A DNA stretch of 5,315 nt from Solimonas sp040754295 (lineage in GTDB: Bacteria; Pseudomonadota; Gammaproteobacteria; Nevskiales; Nevskiaceae). Shown piece after piece: positions 1 through 5,315 of the stretch. Under the pieces are notes generated by a model. The model ran no database searches. It saw nothing but the letters and a program-made list of their open reading frames with translations, and had not been told where the DNA came from. The stretch lies in assembly GCA_040754295.1 (NCBI GenBank), contig JBFMCQ010000140.1, positions 1 through 5,315 of the forward strand. The letters are read 5' to 3'. The position numbers and the translations under genes are program-made. Position 1 is the stretch's first letter; each line of letters starts with the position of its first letter.

Positions 1-1070
1 TAGAGCACGAGGACCGCGAGCAGACCGCCTTCGAGCGCCGCGTACTTGACCTCGTCGATGGCCTGGCGGATGAACATCGACTGGTCGTACAGCGGCTTCA
101 TCTCGACGTCGCCCGGCAGCTGCTTGCCGAGCTGCTCGACGCGCGCGCGGATGCGTTCGGCGATCGCTACCGTGTTGCCGTCGCCTTCCTTGTACAGCGA
201 GATCTCCACCGCCTCGTCGCCGCCGATGCGGATGATCGCCTCGCGCTCCTTGAAGCCGGAGCGCACTTCGGCGACGTCGCGCAGGTAGATCGAGCGGTCC
301 GAGCGCGTGATCAGGATCGTGTCGCGCATCTCCTCGAGCGACTTGAACTGGTTGAGGGTGCGCACCAGATAGCTCGACGCGCCCTGCTCGACGCGGCCGC
401 CGGAGATGTTGGCGTTCTCGGCGCGCAGGCGCTCGGCGACCTGCTCCAGCCTCAGGTTGAACTGCGACAGCCGGCCGGGATCGACGAGCACCTGCACTTC
501 GTCTTCGAGGCCGCCGCTGATCTTCACTGCGGCGACGCCGTCGACGCCTTCGAGCGGTTTCTGCACCAGATCCTCGGCGATGCGCCGCAGGCGTTTGAGC
601 GCGGCTTCGTCGGCGCTGCGCCGCGTGCCGTCGCCGGCCTTGAGCGCGAGGCCGTAGCGCATGATCGGATCCTGGCTCGGATCGAAGCGCAGCACGATCG
701 GGCGCTTGGCTTCCTCCGGCAGCTCCAGCGCGTCGAGCTTCTCACGCACGTCGAGCACGGCGAAATCCATCGGCGTGCCCCAGTTCAGCTCCAGCGTCAC
801 GTCGCTGCGCTCGGCCAGCGACGCCGCACGCACCTGGCGCACGTTGCGGATGATGCCGACGGCCTCCTCGATCGGCTTCGACAGCAGCGTCTCGACCTCC
901 TCCGGCGCCGCACCGGGCAGCTCGGTGCGGATGGTCACCGTCGGGTACGACAGATCCGGCAGCAGCGTCAGCTCCAGCCGCGACTGCGAGACGAAGCCGA
1001 ACAGCAGCACGGCGAAGGTCAGCATGCTGATCGCGACCGGGCGTCGCGTGCAGATTTCGATGAGCTTCAT
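1..1070 (-). CDS. RND-family efflux transporter permease subunit (5' part only)
   Basis: This is the inner-membrane pump of a tripartite exporter, which uses the proton gradient to drive substrates out through the periplasm. The gene starts at ATG 1070-1068 and runs off the left edge, so about 356 residues are visible of the roughly 1,000 or more usual for the family. Translation begins MKLIEICTRRPVAISM, with a first transmembrane helix at about residues 12-28. It is followed by the typical porter-domain signatures LLPDLSYPTVTI (36-47), PGAAPEEVE (52-60), KPIEEAVG (65-72), DVREKLD (107-113) and RFDPSQDPIMR (128-138). The second transmembrane helix begins near residue 345, at the window edge. 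A purine-rich Shine-Dalgarno (AAGGGGGA) lies about 7-8 nt upstream. The adaptor gene ends 24 bp upstream on the same strand, so the two are almost certainly co-transcribed. The sequence resembles the broad HAE1-like group; the substrate cannot be told from this part. The RND assignment is firm. Confidence 0.95.
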   Translation of the reverse strand, partial: MKLIEICTRRPVAISMLTFAVLLFGFVSQSRLELTLLPDLSYPTVTIRTELPGAAPEEVETLLSKPIEEAVGIIRNVRQVRAASLAERSDVTLELNWGTPMDFAVLDVREKLDALELPEEAKRPIVLRFDPSQDPIMRYGLALKAGDGTRRSADEAALKRLRRIAEDLVQKPLEGVDGVAAVKISGGLEDEVQVLVDPGRLSQFNLRLEQVAERLRAENANISGGRVEQGASSYLVRTLNQFKSLEEMRDTILITRSDRSIYLRDVAEVRSGFKEREAIIRIGGDEAVEISLYKEGDGNTVAIAERIRARVEQLGKQLPGDVEMKPLYDQSMFIRQAIDEVKYAALEGGLLAVLVL

Positions 1071-1094
1071 CGAGGAGTCCCCCTTGCCCCCGCG

Positions 1095-2174
1095 TCAGCC
1101 CGCGTCGCCCGTCGCCGCGACCGCCGGCGGCGAGGGGGCATTGACGACCTCGACCTTGCTGTCGTCCCTGAGGCTGGCCTGGCCGGTGACGACCAGCTGC
1201 TCGCCGGCGGCGATGCCGTCGAGTACTTCGTAATGCCTGGCGTCGCTGTAGCCGACGCTGATCGGGCGGCGGCGCGCGCGGCCGTCGCTGACGACGAAGA
1301 CCGAATGCTGGGCGTCCTCGGTCAGCACCGCATCCTTCGGAATCAGCAGCGCCCGGTCGTGGCGGTCGTAGAGAATCTCGACGCGGCCGAACATGCCCGG
1401 CTTGAGCTCGGGCTGCTCCGGCGCCATCGCGACGGTGACCTTGACCGTGCCGGTGCCGGCGTCGACGACCGGATTCACGCGCAGGATGCGGCCGGTGAAG
1501 ACCTTGTCCGGCCAGGCGTCGACGACGAGCCCCGCCGGCTGGCCCGGCGCGAGCTTGTGGATGTCGCGCTCGGGCACGAAGATCTGCGCCTGCAGGCTGT
1601 CCATGCGCGTGATGCGGAACGCCGGGCTGCCGATCTGGATCGTGTTGCCGACCTTGATGTGCCGCGCCGAGACGACGCCGGCGAACGGCGCCCGGATCTC
1701 CGCTTCTTCGAGCGTCAGGCGCGCGAGGTCATAGGCGGCGCGCGCACCATCGAGCTCGAACTTGGAGCGCTCGTAGAGCTCGCGCGAAATCAGCTTGCGC
1801 TGATAGACCGAGGCATTGCGCTTGTAATCCTGCTCCAGCTTGTCGAGCGTCGCCTTGGCGCGCGCGAGCTCCAGGCGCAGGCGCTCGGTCTCGAGCTGCG
1901 CGAGCACCTGACCGGCGCGCACGTGCTCGCCCTCCTCGACCAGAATCCGCTCGATGACACCACCGCTCTTGGCGTTGACGGTGGCCTCCTCTTCGGCCTC
2001 CAGCGTCGCGGTACCGCGATACGCGGCCTCGATCGGTCCGGTCACGGCGACCGCGATTTCGACCGGAATGCCGGGCTCGTCCTTCTCCGCGTTCTTCTCG
2101 GCACGGCCGTCGCTGCAGCCGGCAAGCCAGCCGGCGCATAGCGCCGTCAGCAGGCCCACGCACCGCATGTTCAT
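1095..2174 (-). CDS. RND efflux periplasmic adaptor (HlyD-like membrane fusion lipoprotein)
   Basis: This 359-residue adaptor would link the inner-membrane RND pump encoded next to it with an outer-membrane channel. The N-terminus is a lipoprotein signal: a hydrophobic stretch ending in the lipobox LAGC, with Cys20 as the lipidated residue. Domains in order are the first half of a lipoyl-like domain (about 64-95, containing SGGVIERILVEEGEHVRAGQ), an alpha-hairpin coiled coil (about 97-158, Leu/Ala/Glu-rich), the second lipoyl half (about 159-180, IRAPFAGVVSARHIKVGNTI), a beta-barrel (about 190-272) and a membrane-proximal domain to the end. The start at 2174 is preferred over the in-frame ATG at 2168 because GGAG (2188-2185) sits 10 nt upstream. 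An out-of-frame ATG at 2181 lies between the two. No outer-membrane factor or regulator gene adjoins it here. Family assignment is firm; the substrate is unknown. Confidence 0.95.
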   Translation of the reverse strand: MNMRCVGLLTALCAGWLAGCSDGRAEKNAEKDEPGIPVEIAVAVTGPIEAAYRGTATLEAEEEATVNAKSGGVIERILVEEGEHVRAGQVLAQLETERLRLELARAKATLDKLEQDYKRNASVYQRKLISRELYERSKFELDGARAAYDLARLTLEEAEIRAPFAGVVSARHIKVGNTIQIGSPAFRITRMDSLQAQIFVPERDIHKLAPGQPAGLVVDAWPDKVFTGRILRVNPVVDAGTGTVKVTVAMAPEQPELKPGMFGRVEILYDRHDRALLIPKDAVLTEDAQHSVFVVSDGRARRRPISVGYSDARHYEVLDGIAAGEQLVVTGQASLRDDSKVEVVNAPSPPAVAATGDAG

Positions 2175-2323
2175 GGGACATTCACTCCGTTCGGGGATGG
2201 GGCCGCGATCTCAAGACCCGTGCCAAGCCCTGTCCGCGCCAGTACTTTATTGATTCGCAAGAGTATTCGTCTTCGGCGCCACAAGGCGGCCGGGAAAGTC
2301 CCCAGACCTCGCGCGCCGGATTT

Positions 2324-2337
2324 CGGCATTCATGCCG
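2324..2337. repeat. Perfect 14-bp palindrome, possible operator
   Basis: CGGCAT and ATGCCG form a perfect inverted repeat separated by only TC. The short centre makes a protein-binding dyad more plausible than an RNA hairpin. It lies about 150 bp upstream of the adaptor start on the minus strand and about 180 bp before the candidate slyD promoter. No regulator gene in the window points to a specific binding protein. A 6-bp arm can arise by chance in GC-rich DNA, so a function is only inferred. Confidence 0.35.
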
Positions 2338-2341
2338 CGCG

Positions 2342-2365
2342 TTGGCAGAAAACGCCAATTATTGG
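2342..2365. promoter_or_regulatory. Overlapping inverted repeats in an AT-richer patch, possible operator
   Basis: Two dyads share sequence. TTGGC (2342-2346) pairs with GCCAA (2354-2358) across 7 bp. CCAAT (2355-2359) pairs with ATTGG (2361-2365) across a single T. The TTGG-type half-site therefore appears three times in alternating orientation within 24 bp, in one of the few AT-richer stretches of the window. Such an arrangement is typical of transcription-factor sites between divergent genes. The factor is not identifiable, and neither arm exceeds 5 bp. Confidence 0.35.
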
Positions 2366-2503
2366 GTGTGAGTATTGCGCGACTCTTACGTGATGTTCTA
2401 AGCAAGAATCGCTTCCCCCCTGTGGACGTTCGTCCCGTTGGATGGGCGCGGCGCGCAAAAGGTTGCAGCCGGGCCCAGGATGATCTCCGCCGCCGGCAGG
2501 CTT

Positions 2504-2512
2504 TGTTAGCAT
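2504..2512 (+). promoter_or_regulatory. Candidate extended -10 promoter of slyD
   Basis: TGTTAGCAT reads as an extended -10 element: TG, one base, then TAGCAT, which matches four of six positions of TATAAT. No good -35 hexamer lies 16-18 bp upstream, which is common for extended -10 promoters. Transcription would start near 2519, giving a leader of about 20 nt before the slyD ATG at 2541. A very similar element (TGCTAGACT) precedes the barrel gene on the other strand. Confidence 0.45.
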
Positions 2513-2540
2513 GGTCGGCCCTCCTCACCGAATCACGATC

Positions 2541-3023
2541 ATGGAAATCGCCAATCAGCGTGTCGCCTATATCCACTACACGCTTACCAATGACGCTGGC
2601 GAAGTGCTCGACAGCTCGCGCGAAGCCGAGCCGCTGGCTTATCTGCACGGCGCCGGCAACATCGTTCCCGGCCTGGAGAGCGCGTTATCGGGCAAGCAGG
2701 CCGGCGACCGGCTCAACGTGAAGGTCGCGCCCGCCGAGGGCTACGGCGAGCGCGACGAGGCGCTGGTGCAGGACGTGCCGCGCGGCGCGTTCCAGGGCAT
2801 CTCGGACATCGAACCCGGCATGGCCTTCACTGCCCAGAGCAACCGCGGCACGATGCGCGTCGTCGTCACCCGCGTGGCCGGCGACGTCGTCACCGTCGAC
2901 GGCAACCATCCGCTGGCCGGCGAAACGCTCAACTTCGATGTCGAAGTCACCGAAGTGCGGCCGGCGACCGAGGAAGAGCTGAGCCACGGCCACGTGCACG
3001 GACCCGGCGGGCAACACCACTGA
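2541..3023 (+). CDS. slyD: FKBP-type peptidyl-prolyl cis-trans isomerase, SlyD-like
   Basis: This cytoplasmic 160-residue protein is expected to catalyse proline cis-trans isomerisation, act as a folding chaperone and bind nickel or other metals through its His-rich tail. It shows the SlyD layout: an FKBP segment with YTLTNDAGEVLDSS (13-26) and YLHGAGNIVPGLESAL (34-49), the motif APAEGYGERDE (63-73), an inserted-flap domain at about 74-118, then the return to the FKBP fold at DGNHPLAG (120-127) and LNFDVEVTEVR (130-140). The tail HGHVHGPGGQHH holds five histidines and no cysteine. It is much shorter than the Cys/His-rich tail of the 196-residue E. coli SlyD and resembles the short form of pseudomonads. 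ATG 2541 is chosen over ATG 2511 because homologues start near here and the upstream ATG lies inside the probable -10 element. No clear Shine-Dalgarno precedes it. A GST remnant follows 24 bp downstream. Confidence 0.95.
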   Translation: MEIANQRVAYIHYTLTNDAGEVLDSSREAEPLAYLHGAGNIVPGLESALSGKQAGDRLNVKVAPAEGYGERDEALVQDVPRGAFQGISDIEPGMAFTAQSNRGTMRVVVTRVAGDVVTVDGNHPLAGETLNFDVEVTEVRPATEEELSHGHVHGPGGQHH

Positions 3024-3027
3024 TCCG

Positions 3028-3045
3028 GCTGCCGGGGGGGGCAGC
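3028..3045 (+). repeat. Hairpin with a G8 run over the GST ribosome-binding site
   Basis: GCTGCC (3028-3033) and GGCAGC (3040-3045) form a 6-bp stem around a loop of six Gs. The uninterrupted run of eight Gs (3034-3041) spans the loop and the first stem bases. It would also serve as the Shine-Dalgarno for the GTG at 3048. The hairpin lies just after the slyD stop and lacks a following T tract, so it is not a canonical terminator. Confidence 0.4.
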
Positions 3046-3047
3046 AC

Positions 3048-3215
3048 GTGTACACGCTCTATGGGATGACCGGCAGCGGCAACTGCTACAAACCGGCGCT
3101 GGCGATGAGCCAGCTCGGGATTGCGTTCCGCTGGCAGGAAGTGGAGATGCTCAAGGGCGCCACGCGCGCCCCGGAGTACCTCGCGCTCAACCCCAACGGC
3201 AAGGTACCGCTTTAA
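3048..3215 (+). pseudogene. Glutathione S-transferase, N-terminal fragment (truncated)
   Basis: Starting from GTG 3048, the frame encodes 55 residues beginning (M)YTLYGMTGSGNCYKPALAM and ending NPNGKVPL, then TAA. This is the N-terminal thioredoxin-like half-domain of a glutathione S-transferase: the beta1 strand and catalytic-loop region with SGNCYK (10-15), a first helix, and the conserved NPNGKVP turn (48-54) carrying the cis-proline that contacts glutathione. Intact family members are around 200 residues and continue after this turn with the rest of the glutathione site and an all-helical C-terminal domain. All of that is absent, and the sequence passes directly into the 3' end of an opposing gene. 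The break coincides with a 9-bp tandem repeat. The gene probably once followed slyD in an operon. The product cannot be a functional transferase. A natural short protein is possible but unlikely. Confidence 0.85.
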
Positions 3216-3223
3216 CCGCTTTA
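3206..3223. repeat. Tandem 9-bp direct repeat at the GST truncation point
   Basis: ACCGCTTTA occurs at 3206-3214 and again immediately at 3215-3223. The first copy covers the last sense codons and stop of the GST fragment. The second reaches into the stop codon of the barrel gene on the minus strand. A perfect back-to-back 9-mer exactly where one gene breaks off suggests a small duplication or a microhomology-guided join. Confidence 0.75.
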
Positions 3224-3231
3224 GAAGCGGT
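3215..3231. terminator. Short hairpin between converging genes (weak terminator candidate)
   Basis: ACCGCTT (3215-3221) pairs perfectly with AAGCGGT (3225-3231) around the loop TAG, giving a 7-bp stem. It overlaps the last codons of the minus-strand barrel gene. There is no T tract on either side, so it is at most a poor intrinsic terminator. No better terminator separates the two converging transcripts. Confidence 0.3.
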
Positions 3232-3949
3232 AGTGCACGCCGAGGCTGACGACCGGCCAGTAGCGCAGGTCTTCAAGCTCGGCCTCGACGTTGTCCTCTT
3301 CGTCCTCCAGCTCGGAGCGGAACGCCTGTGCGCGTGGATCGTCGGGATCGTTGACGTCGAAACCGAGCGGACCGTCGGGATCGCAGGCGAACAGCGACGA
3401 GTCGCAGGCGCGGCCGTTCGCGACGAACTCCGCCGACGGCGCGTCGGCGAGCATCACGCCGACGTCGACGCTCCAGCCGAGACCCGTACCGCCGGTGGTA
3501 CCGCCCCAGCCGATGCCGAGATACGGCGTCACGACGCCCAGGTCGATGTCGCCGTCGAGCCGGCCGCTCGCCGTGTACTCGCTGTCGCCGATCTCGTACT
3601 GCTCGTCCTCGGCGCGCGTCAGCAGCGTGATGTCCGGCGCGCGGCTGTACGCACCGGCGCTGACGCGGAAACCGCCGGCGAACGGCCGGTAGTCGAGCAT
3701 CGCCAGCGCCGACGCGAACTCGACGTCGGCGTCGTAGTCGATGCCGTCCTCCTCGACCTCTTGGCTGACCTTGCCGAGCGCGTAGCCGCCACGCAGGTCG
3801 AAGTGGGTGCCGAGCGCGTGCGCATAGTCGAGGATGATGCCGCCACTGCCCACGCGCAGCCCCACGCCGCTCCCACCGCCGTCCTGTGCCAGCGCAGCAG
3901 GCGCGTGCGCGAGCAGCGCCGCCGCCGCCACGAAGTATCTCCCCAGCAT
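3221..3949 (-). CDS. Outer-membrane beta-barrel protein of unknown function
   Basis: This 242-residue exported protein begins with a signal peptide (MLGRYFVAAAALLAHAPAALA, cleavage after Ala21). The mature part has alternating hydrophobic/polar beta strands rich in Gly, Tyr and Asp, and it ends HYRF with the C-terminal aromatic residue that marks outer-membrane barrels. Recognisable segments are LDYRPFAGGFRVSAGAY, TPYLGIGWGG and GWSVDVGVMLADAPS. I recall these from a widespread proteobacterial family annotated only as outer-membrane protein. Residues 182 and 189 are cysteines, possibly a loop disulfide. The next 38 residues (190-227) contain 16 Asp or Glu before the last strand. The start at 3949 has AAGGGA 7 nt upstream; a longer open frame to 4135 would add an Arg-rich, non-secretory extension. 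A candidate promoter lies in the 58-bp gap upstream. It converges on the GST remnant. Confidence 0.85.
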   Translation of the reverse strand: MLGRYFVAAAALLAHAPAALAQDGGGSGVGLRVGSGGIILDYAHALGTHFDLRGGYALGKVSQEVEEDGIDYDADVEFASALAMLDYRPFAGGFRVSAGAYSRAPDITLLTRAEDEQYEIGDSEYTASGRLDGDIDLGVVTPYLGIGWGGTTGGTGLGWSVDVGVMLADAPSAEFVANGRACDSSLFACDPDGPLGFDVNDPDDPRAQAFRSELEDEEDNVEAELEDLRYWPVVSLGVHYRF

Positions 3950-3983
3950 CTCGCAGTCCCTTGTTGCGTTGTTGGCCGGCCGG

Positions 3984-3992
3984 AGTCTAGCA
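3984..3992 (-). promoter_or_regulatory. Candidate extended -10 promoter of the outer-membrane barrel gene
   Basis: Read on the minus strand, TGCTAGACT is an extended -10 (TG, one base, TAGACT; four of six match TATAAT). It lies in the 58-bp gap after the beta-propeller gene and would start transcription near 3977, about 28 nt before the barrel ATG. The nearest -35-like hexamer (TTCGTA, 4014-4009) is weak and spaced 19 bp away. It has the same form as the slyD element. Confidence 0.45.
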
Positions 3993-4007
3993 GGCTCCGC
4001 GCACGCG

Positions 4008-4901
4008 CTACGAACCGTGCTCGACACGCGCCAGCGGCGCCGGCACGCCTTCGGACGTGAGCCACAGTGCCGCGCCGTCGAGCGCGCAGGCTTCAATCTG
4101 CGCGTAGTCCGGCAAGGCGATGCCCTGCGGTGCACGCCGCAGCGCCGCCGGCCAGCTCTCGTCCGCCGCGCGCCGGTACAGGTAGGCGTGGGTGTAGGTC
4201 GTGACCACGAGTGTCGAGCCGGCGTCGTCGATGTCCATCGCCGTGGTGTAGTTGAAGCTCCGCCCCCACGGGCCGATCGTCATCGCGCGCGGGATCGCGA
4301 TCTCGCCGAGCGCCTCGGCGACGACTGCGTCGGCGTCCGGCGCCAGCGGCACGCGATACAGGCGCGGCACGGCATCGCGCTTGGACAGCAGGTAGATATG
4401 CCCTGCGCGCGCATCGACGGCCACGCCCTCGACGTCGCGCGCGCCGTCCGGATAGGTCACGCGGATCGCGCGCTGCGCGACGGCATCGACGGCGAATGGC
4501 CGCGCTGCCGACGAGACGTCCGGCTCGTCGACGACGTAGAGCATCACGAACGGCCGGCGCGCGTTGTTGTCGCCGGTATCGGCGATCAGCAGGCGCGGCC
4601 GACCGTCTTCGACGAACGCGGCGATGTCCTCCCAATCGACGTTGCGCGCCGCCGCGAGCCGCAAGGTGCCGAGGAAGCGGCCCTCGCGGTCGACGGCATA
4701 GGCCTCGGCCGCGCCGCCGCTGTCGTTGTGCGTCCACAGCAGGTCCGCGCTGCGGCGCGAGCGCGCAAGGCCCGACGACTCGTCGATCTGCGCGCTGTCG
4801 ATCCGCCACTCGTCGACGCCCGCCTGCGGGGAGACCGATGCCGCGCTGCAGGCGAACAGCGCCAGCAGCAGGGGCGCCCGCAGTGCCGCGAAGCTGCGCA
4901 T
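4008..4901 (-). CDS. Secreted beta-propeller-like protein of the 'DWEDIA' type, function unknown
   Basis: This 297-residue exported protein has an N-terminal hydrophobic signal (about 4-23). Cleavage may follow a normal signal-peptidase site, or Cys18 may be lipidated, though LFAC is a poor lipobox. The mature part carries blade-like repeats and signature motifs: ESSGLARS (41-48), LLWTHNDSG (54-62), VDWEDIA (88-94), IADTGDNNAR (106-115), DVEGVAVD (156-163), YLLSKRD (170-176), TAMDIDDAG (220-228), THAYLY (237-242) and QIEA (268-271). I recognise these as a family of predicted beta-propellers in bacteria with no settled function. The Asp/Glu-rich motifs suggest metal binding, which is inference. 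ATG 4901 is chosen because the signal peptide starts there and GGTGAG lies about 6 nt upstream; the open frame to 5273 reads through the upstream gene out of frame. The upstream barrel gene ends 8 bp before, so the two are probably translated together. Confidence 0.85.
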   Translation of the reverse strand: MRSFAALRAPLLLALFACSAASVSPQAGVDEWRIDSAQIDESSGLARSRRSADLLWTHNDSGGAAEAYAVDREGRFLGTLRLAAARNVDWEDIAAFVEDGRPRLLIADTGDNNARRPFVMLYVVDEPDVSSAARPFAVDAVAQRAIRVTYPDGARDVEGVAVDARAGHIYLLSKRDAVPRLYRVPLAPDADAVVAEALGEIAIPRAMTIGPWGRSFNYTTAMDIDDAGSTLVVTTYTHAYLYRRAADESWPAALRRAPQGIALPDYAQIEACALDGAALWLTSEGVPAPLARVEHGS

Positions 4902-4909
4902 GGGCTGTC

Positions 4910-5315
4910 TCACCAGTCGGCGGATACGTGGATGACGAAGTCCGGCGACGACTGCGTGACCAGGTCTTCCTGCAGCGCCAGCCGCCACTGCGTGCCGGCG
5001 ACGCCGAAGTAGCGGAAACCGAACACCAGCTGCCCGCCGCTCTTGGTCAGCGCATCGAGCGCGCTGTCGTCGTAAAGCGGCGCGTGGCCGTAGAACTGCA
5101 CGCCGGCATCGAGCGCATCGGTGAGCGCATAGCCGATCGAGAGCCAGCCGAACGGCACCACGCTTTCCTGCAGCGGCGCGAGCGGGCCATCGCCGTCGAT
5201 CGCGCTGGCGCCGGCGGCCAGGGCGCCGGTCCAGCGCTGCGCGCCGCCGAGCGCGTAGCCGCGCTCGTACCACAGCGAAGCCCCGAGGCCACCGCCGAGC
5301 AGCTCGTCGGCGTCC
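4910..5315 (-). CDS. DUF3187-like outer-membrane barrel protein (3' part only)
   Basis: The last 134 codons of a gene that enters from the right edge; the start is not in the window. The visible protein consists of amphipathic, Gly- and aromatic-rich strands such as LGASLWYERGYAL, FGWLSIGYAL, AGVQFYGHAPLYDD and GGQLVFGFRYFG. It ends with QEDLVTQSSPDFVIHVSADW. The 'EDl...SPDF..H' ending and the terminal aromatic residue fit DUF3187 proteins, a family of predicted outer-membrane barrels without known function. About half or more of the gene is probably missing. Its stop TGA overlaps the Shine-Dalgarno of the following beta-propeller gene, with 8 bp between the two frames, which argues for one transcription unit. 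The barrel nature is fairly secure; the DUF3187 assignment is from memory of the family's ending. Confidence 0.75.
   Translation of the reverse strand, partial: DADELLGGGLGASLWYERGYALGGAQRWTGALAAGASAIDGDGPLAPLQESVVPFGWLSIGYALTDALDAGVQFYGHAPLYDDSALDALTKSGGQLVFGFRYFGVAGTQWRLALQEDLVTQSSPDFVIHVSADW

Larger units (their letters stand above)
2175..2540. other. Intergenic region between the divergent efflux operon and slyD
   Basis: These 366 bases hold no convincing gene. Open frames cross it on both strands, but they overlap slyD antisense or out of frame, and their translations are Arg-rich with no family resemblance. The region is less GC-rich than its surroundings around 2241-2270 and 2341-2412. 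It must contain promoters for both directions. On the slyD side there is a candidate extended -10 (2504-2512). For the efflux operon the best patch on the minus strand is about 2241-2260, which reads TTGCGAATCAATAAAGTACT. No well-spaced -35/-10 pair can be named there. Two palindromic structures (2324-2337 and 2342-2365) are listed separately. No tRNA, riboswitch or strong terminator was seen. Confidence 0.7.

Noticed and set aside
1233..2141. A 302-codon open frame on the plus strand opposite the adaptor gene
   Set aside because: It is the exact antisense of a clear membrane fusion protein. Its translation is an Arg/Ala/Asp-rich shadow typical of GC-rich DNA.
2261..2376. GAGTATT at 2261-2267 and 2370-2376 as flanking repeats of an inserted element
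   Set aside because: Seven bases recur easily by chance in an AT-richer patch, and nothing between them resembles a mobile element.
2247..2648. A 133-codon minus-strand frame and a 129-codon plus-strand frame (2332-2721) crossing the intergenic region
   Set aside because: Both overlap slyD in the wrong frame or strand, are Arg/Ser-rich without family motifs, and lack ribosome-binding sites.
3203..3208. GGTACC restriction site at the GST break as a sign of a cloning artefact
   Set aside because: The same GGTACC followed by GC occurs inside two intact genes (2010-2015 and 3497-3502), so the site is not special to the junction.
3233..4060. A long plus-strand frame opposite the outer-membrane barrel gene
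   Set aside because: It is antisense to a gene with a signal peptide and barrel strands; the composition is a GC-driven Arg/Val/Ala shadow.
3950..4135. Extending the outer-membrane barrel protein to 4135 (304 residues)
   Set aside because: The extension overlaps the propeller gene's 3' end, is Arg/Ser-rich, and would bury the signal peptide that begins at 3949.
3834..5012. A 392-codon plus-strand frame opposite the beta-propeller gene
   Set aside because: It spans two genes and an intergenic gap on the other strand and is Arg-rich without motifs. The minus-strand frame carries the conserved motifs.
4902..5273. Extending the beta-propeller protein to an upstream ATG at 5273 (421 residues)
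   Set aside because: The extra 124 residues are out of frame with the upstream barrel gene and are Arg-rich junk. A signal peptide and Shine-Dalgarno support the start at 4901.

Overview
The window is high-GC bacterial chromosome and looks like ordinary housekeeping and cell-envelope territory. The gene families (RND efflux pump with a lipoprotein adaptor, a short SlyD-type isomerase, a DUF3187-like barrel) and the codon bias toward G/C at third positions fit a proteobacterium. A gammaproteobacterium near Xanthomonadales or Nevskiales is the likeliest guess, but no phylogenetic marker here fixes this. There are no tRNA, rRNA, CRISPR or transposase genes.

Left block (1-2174, minus strand): an efflux operon. 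It encodes a periplasmic lipoprotein adaptor (membrane fusion protein) and, 24 bp downstream, the inner-membrane RND pump subunit. The pump gene runs off the left edge after about 356 codons. Together they would form the inner-membrane and periplasmic parts of a tripartite exporter. No outer-membrane channel gene is visible.

Middle (2175-3215): a 366-bp intergenic region separates the efflux operon from a divergent gene on the plus strand. It contains two palindromic structures and a candidate extended -10 promoter for slyD. slyD encodes an FKBP-type peptidyl-prolyl isomerase and metallochaperone of 160 residues. Just after it lies the first 55 codons of a glutathione S-transferase gene. That gene stops abruptly at a tandem 9-bp repeat and is judged a broken remnant.

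Right block (3221-5315, minus strand): three exported-protein genes that converge on the remnant. In transcription order they are the 3' end of a DUF3187-like outer-membrane barrel gene, a tightly coupled gene for a secreted beta-propeller of the 'DWEDIA' type, and, after 58 bp with its own candidate promoter, a 242-residue outer-membrane beta-barrel protein. The first two look like one transcription unit.

The most notable feature is the join between the truncated GST gene and the envelope block. It suggests an old deletion or insertion through a short repeat, or possibly an assembly join. No clearly new system was found.
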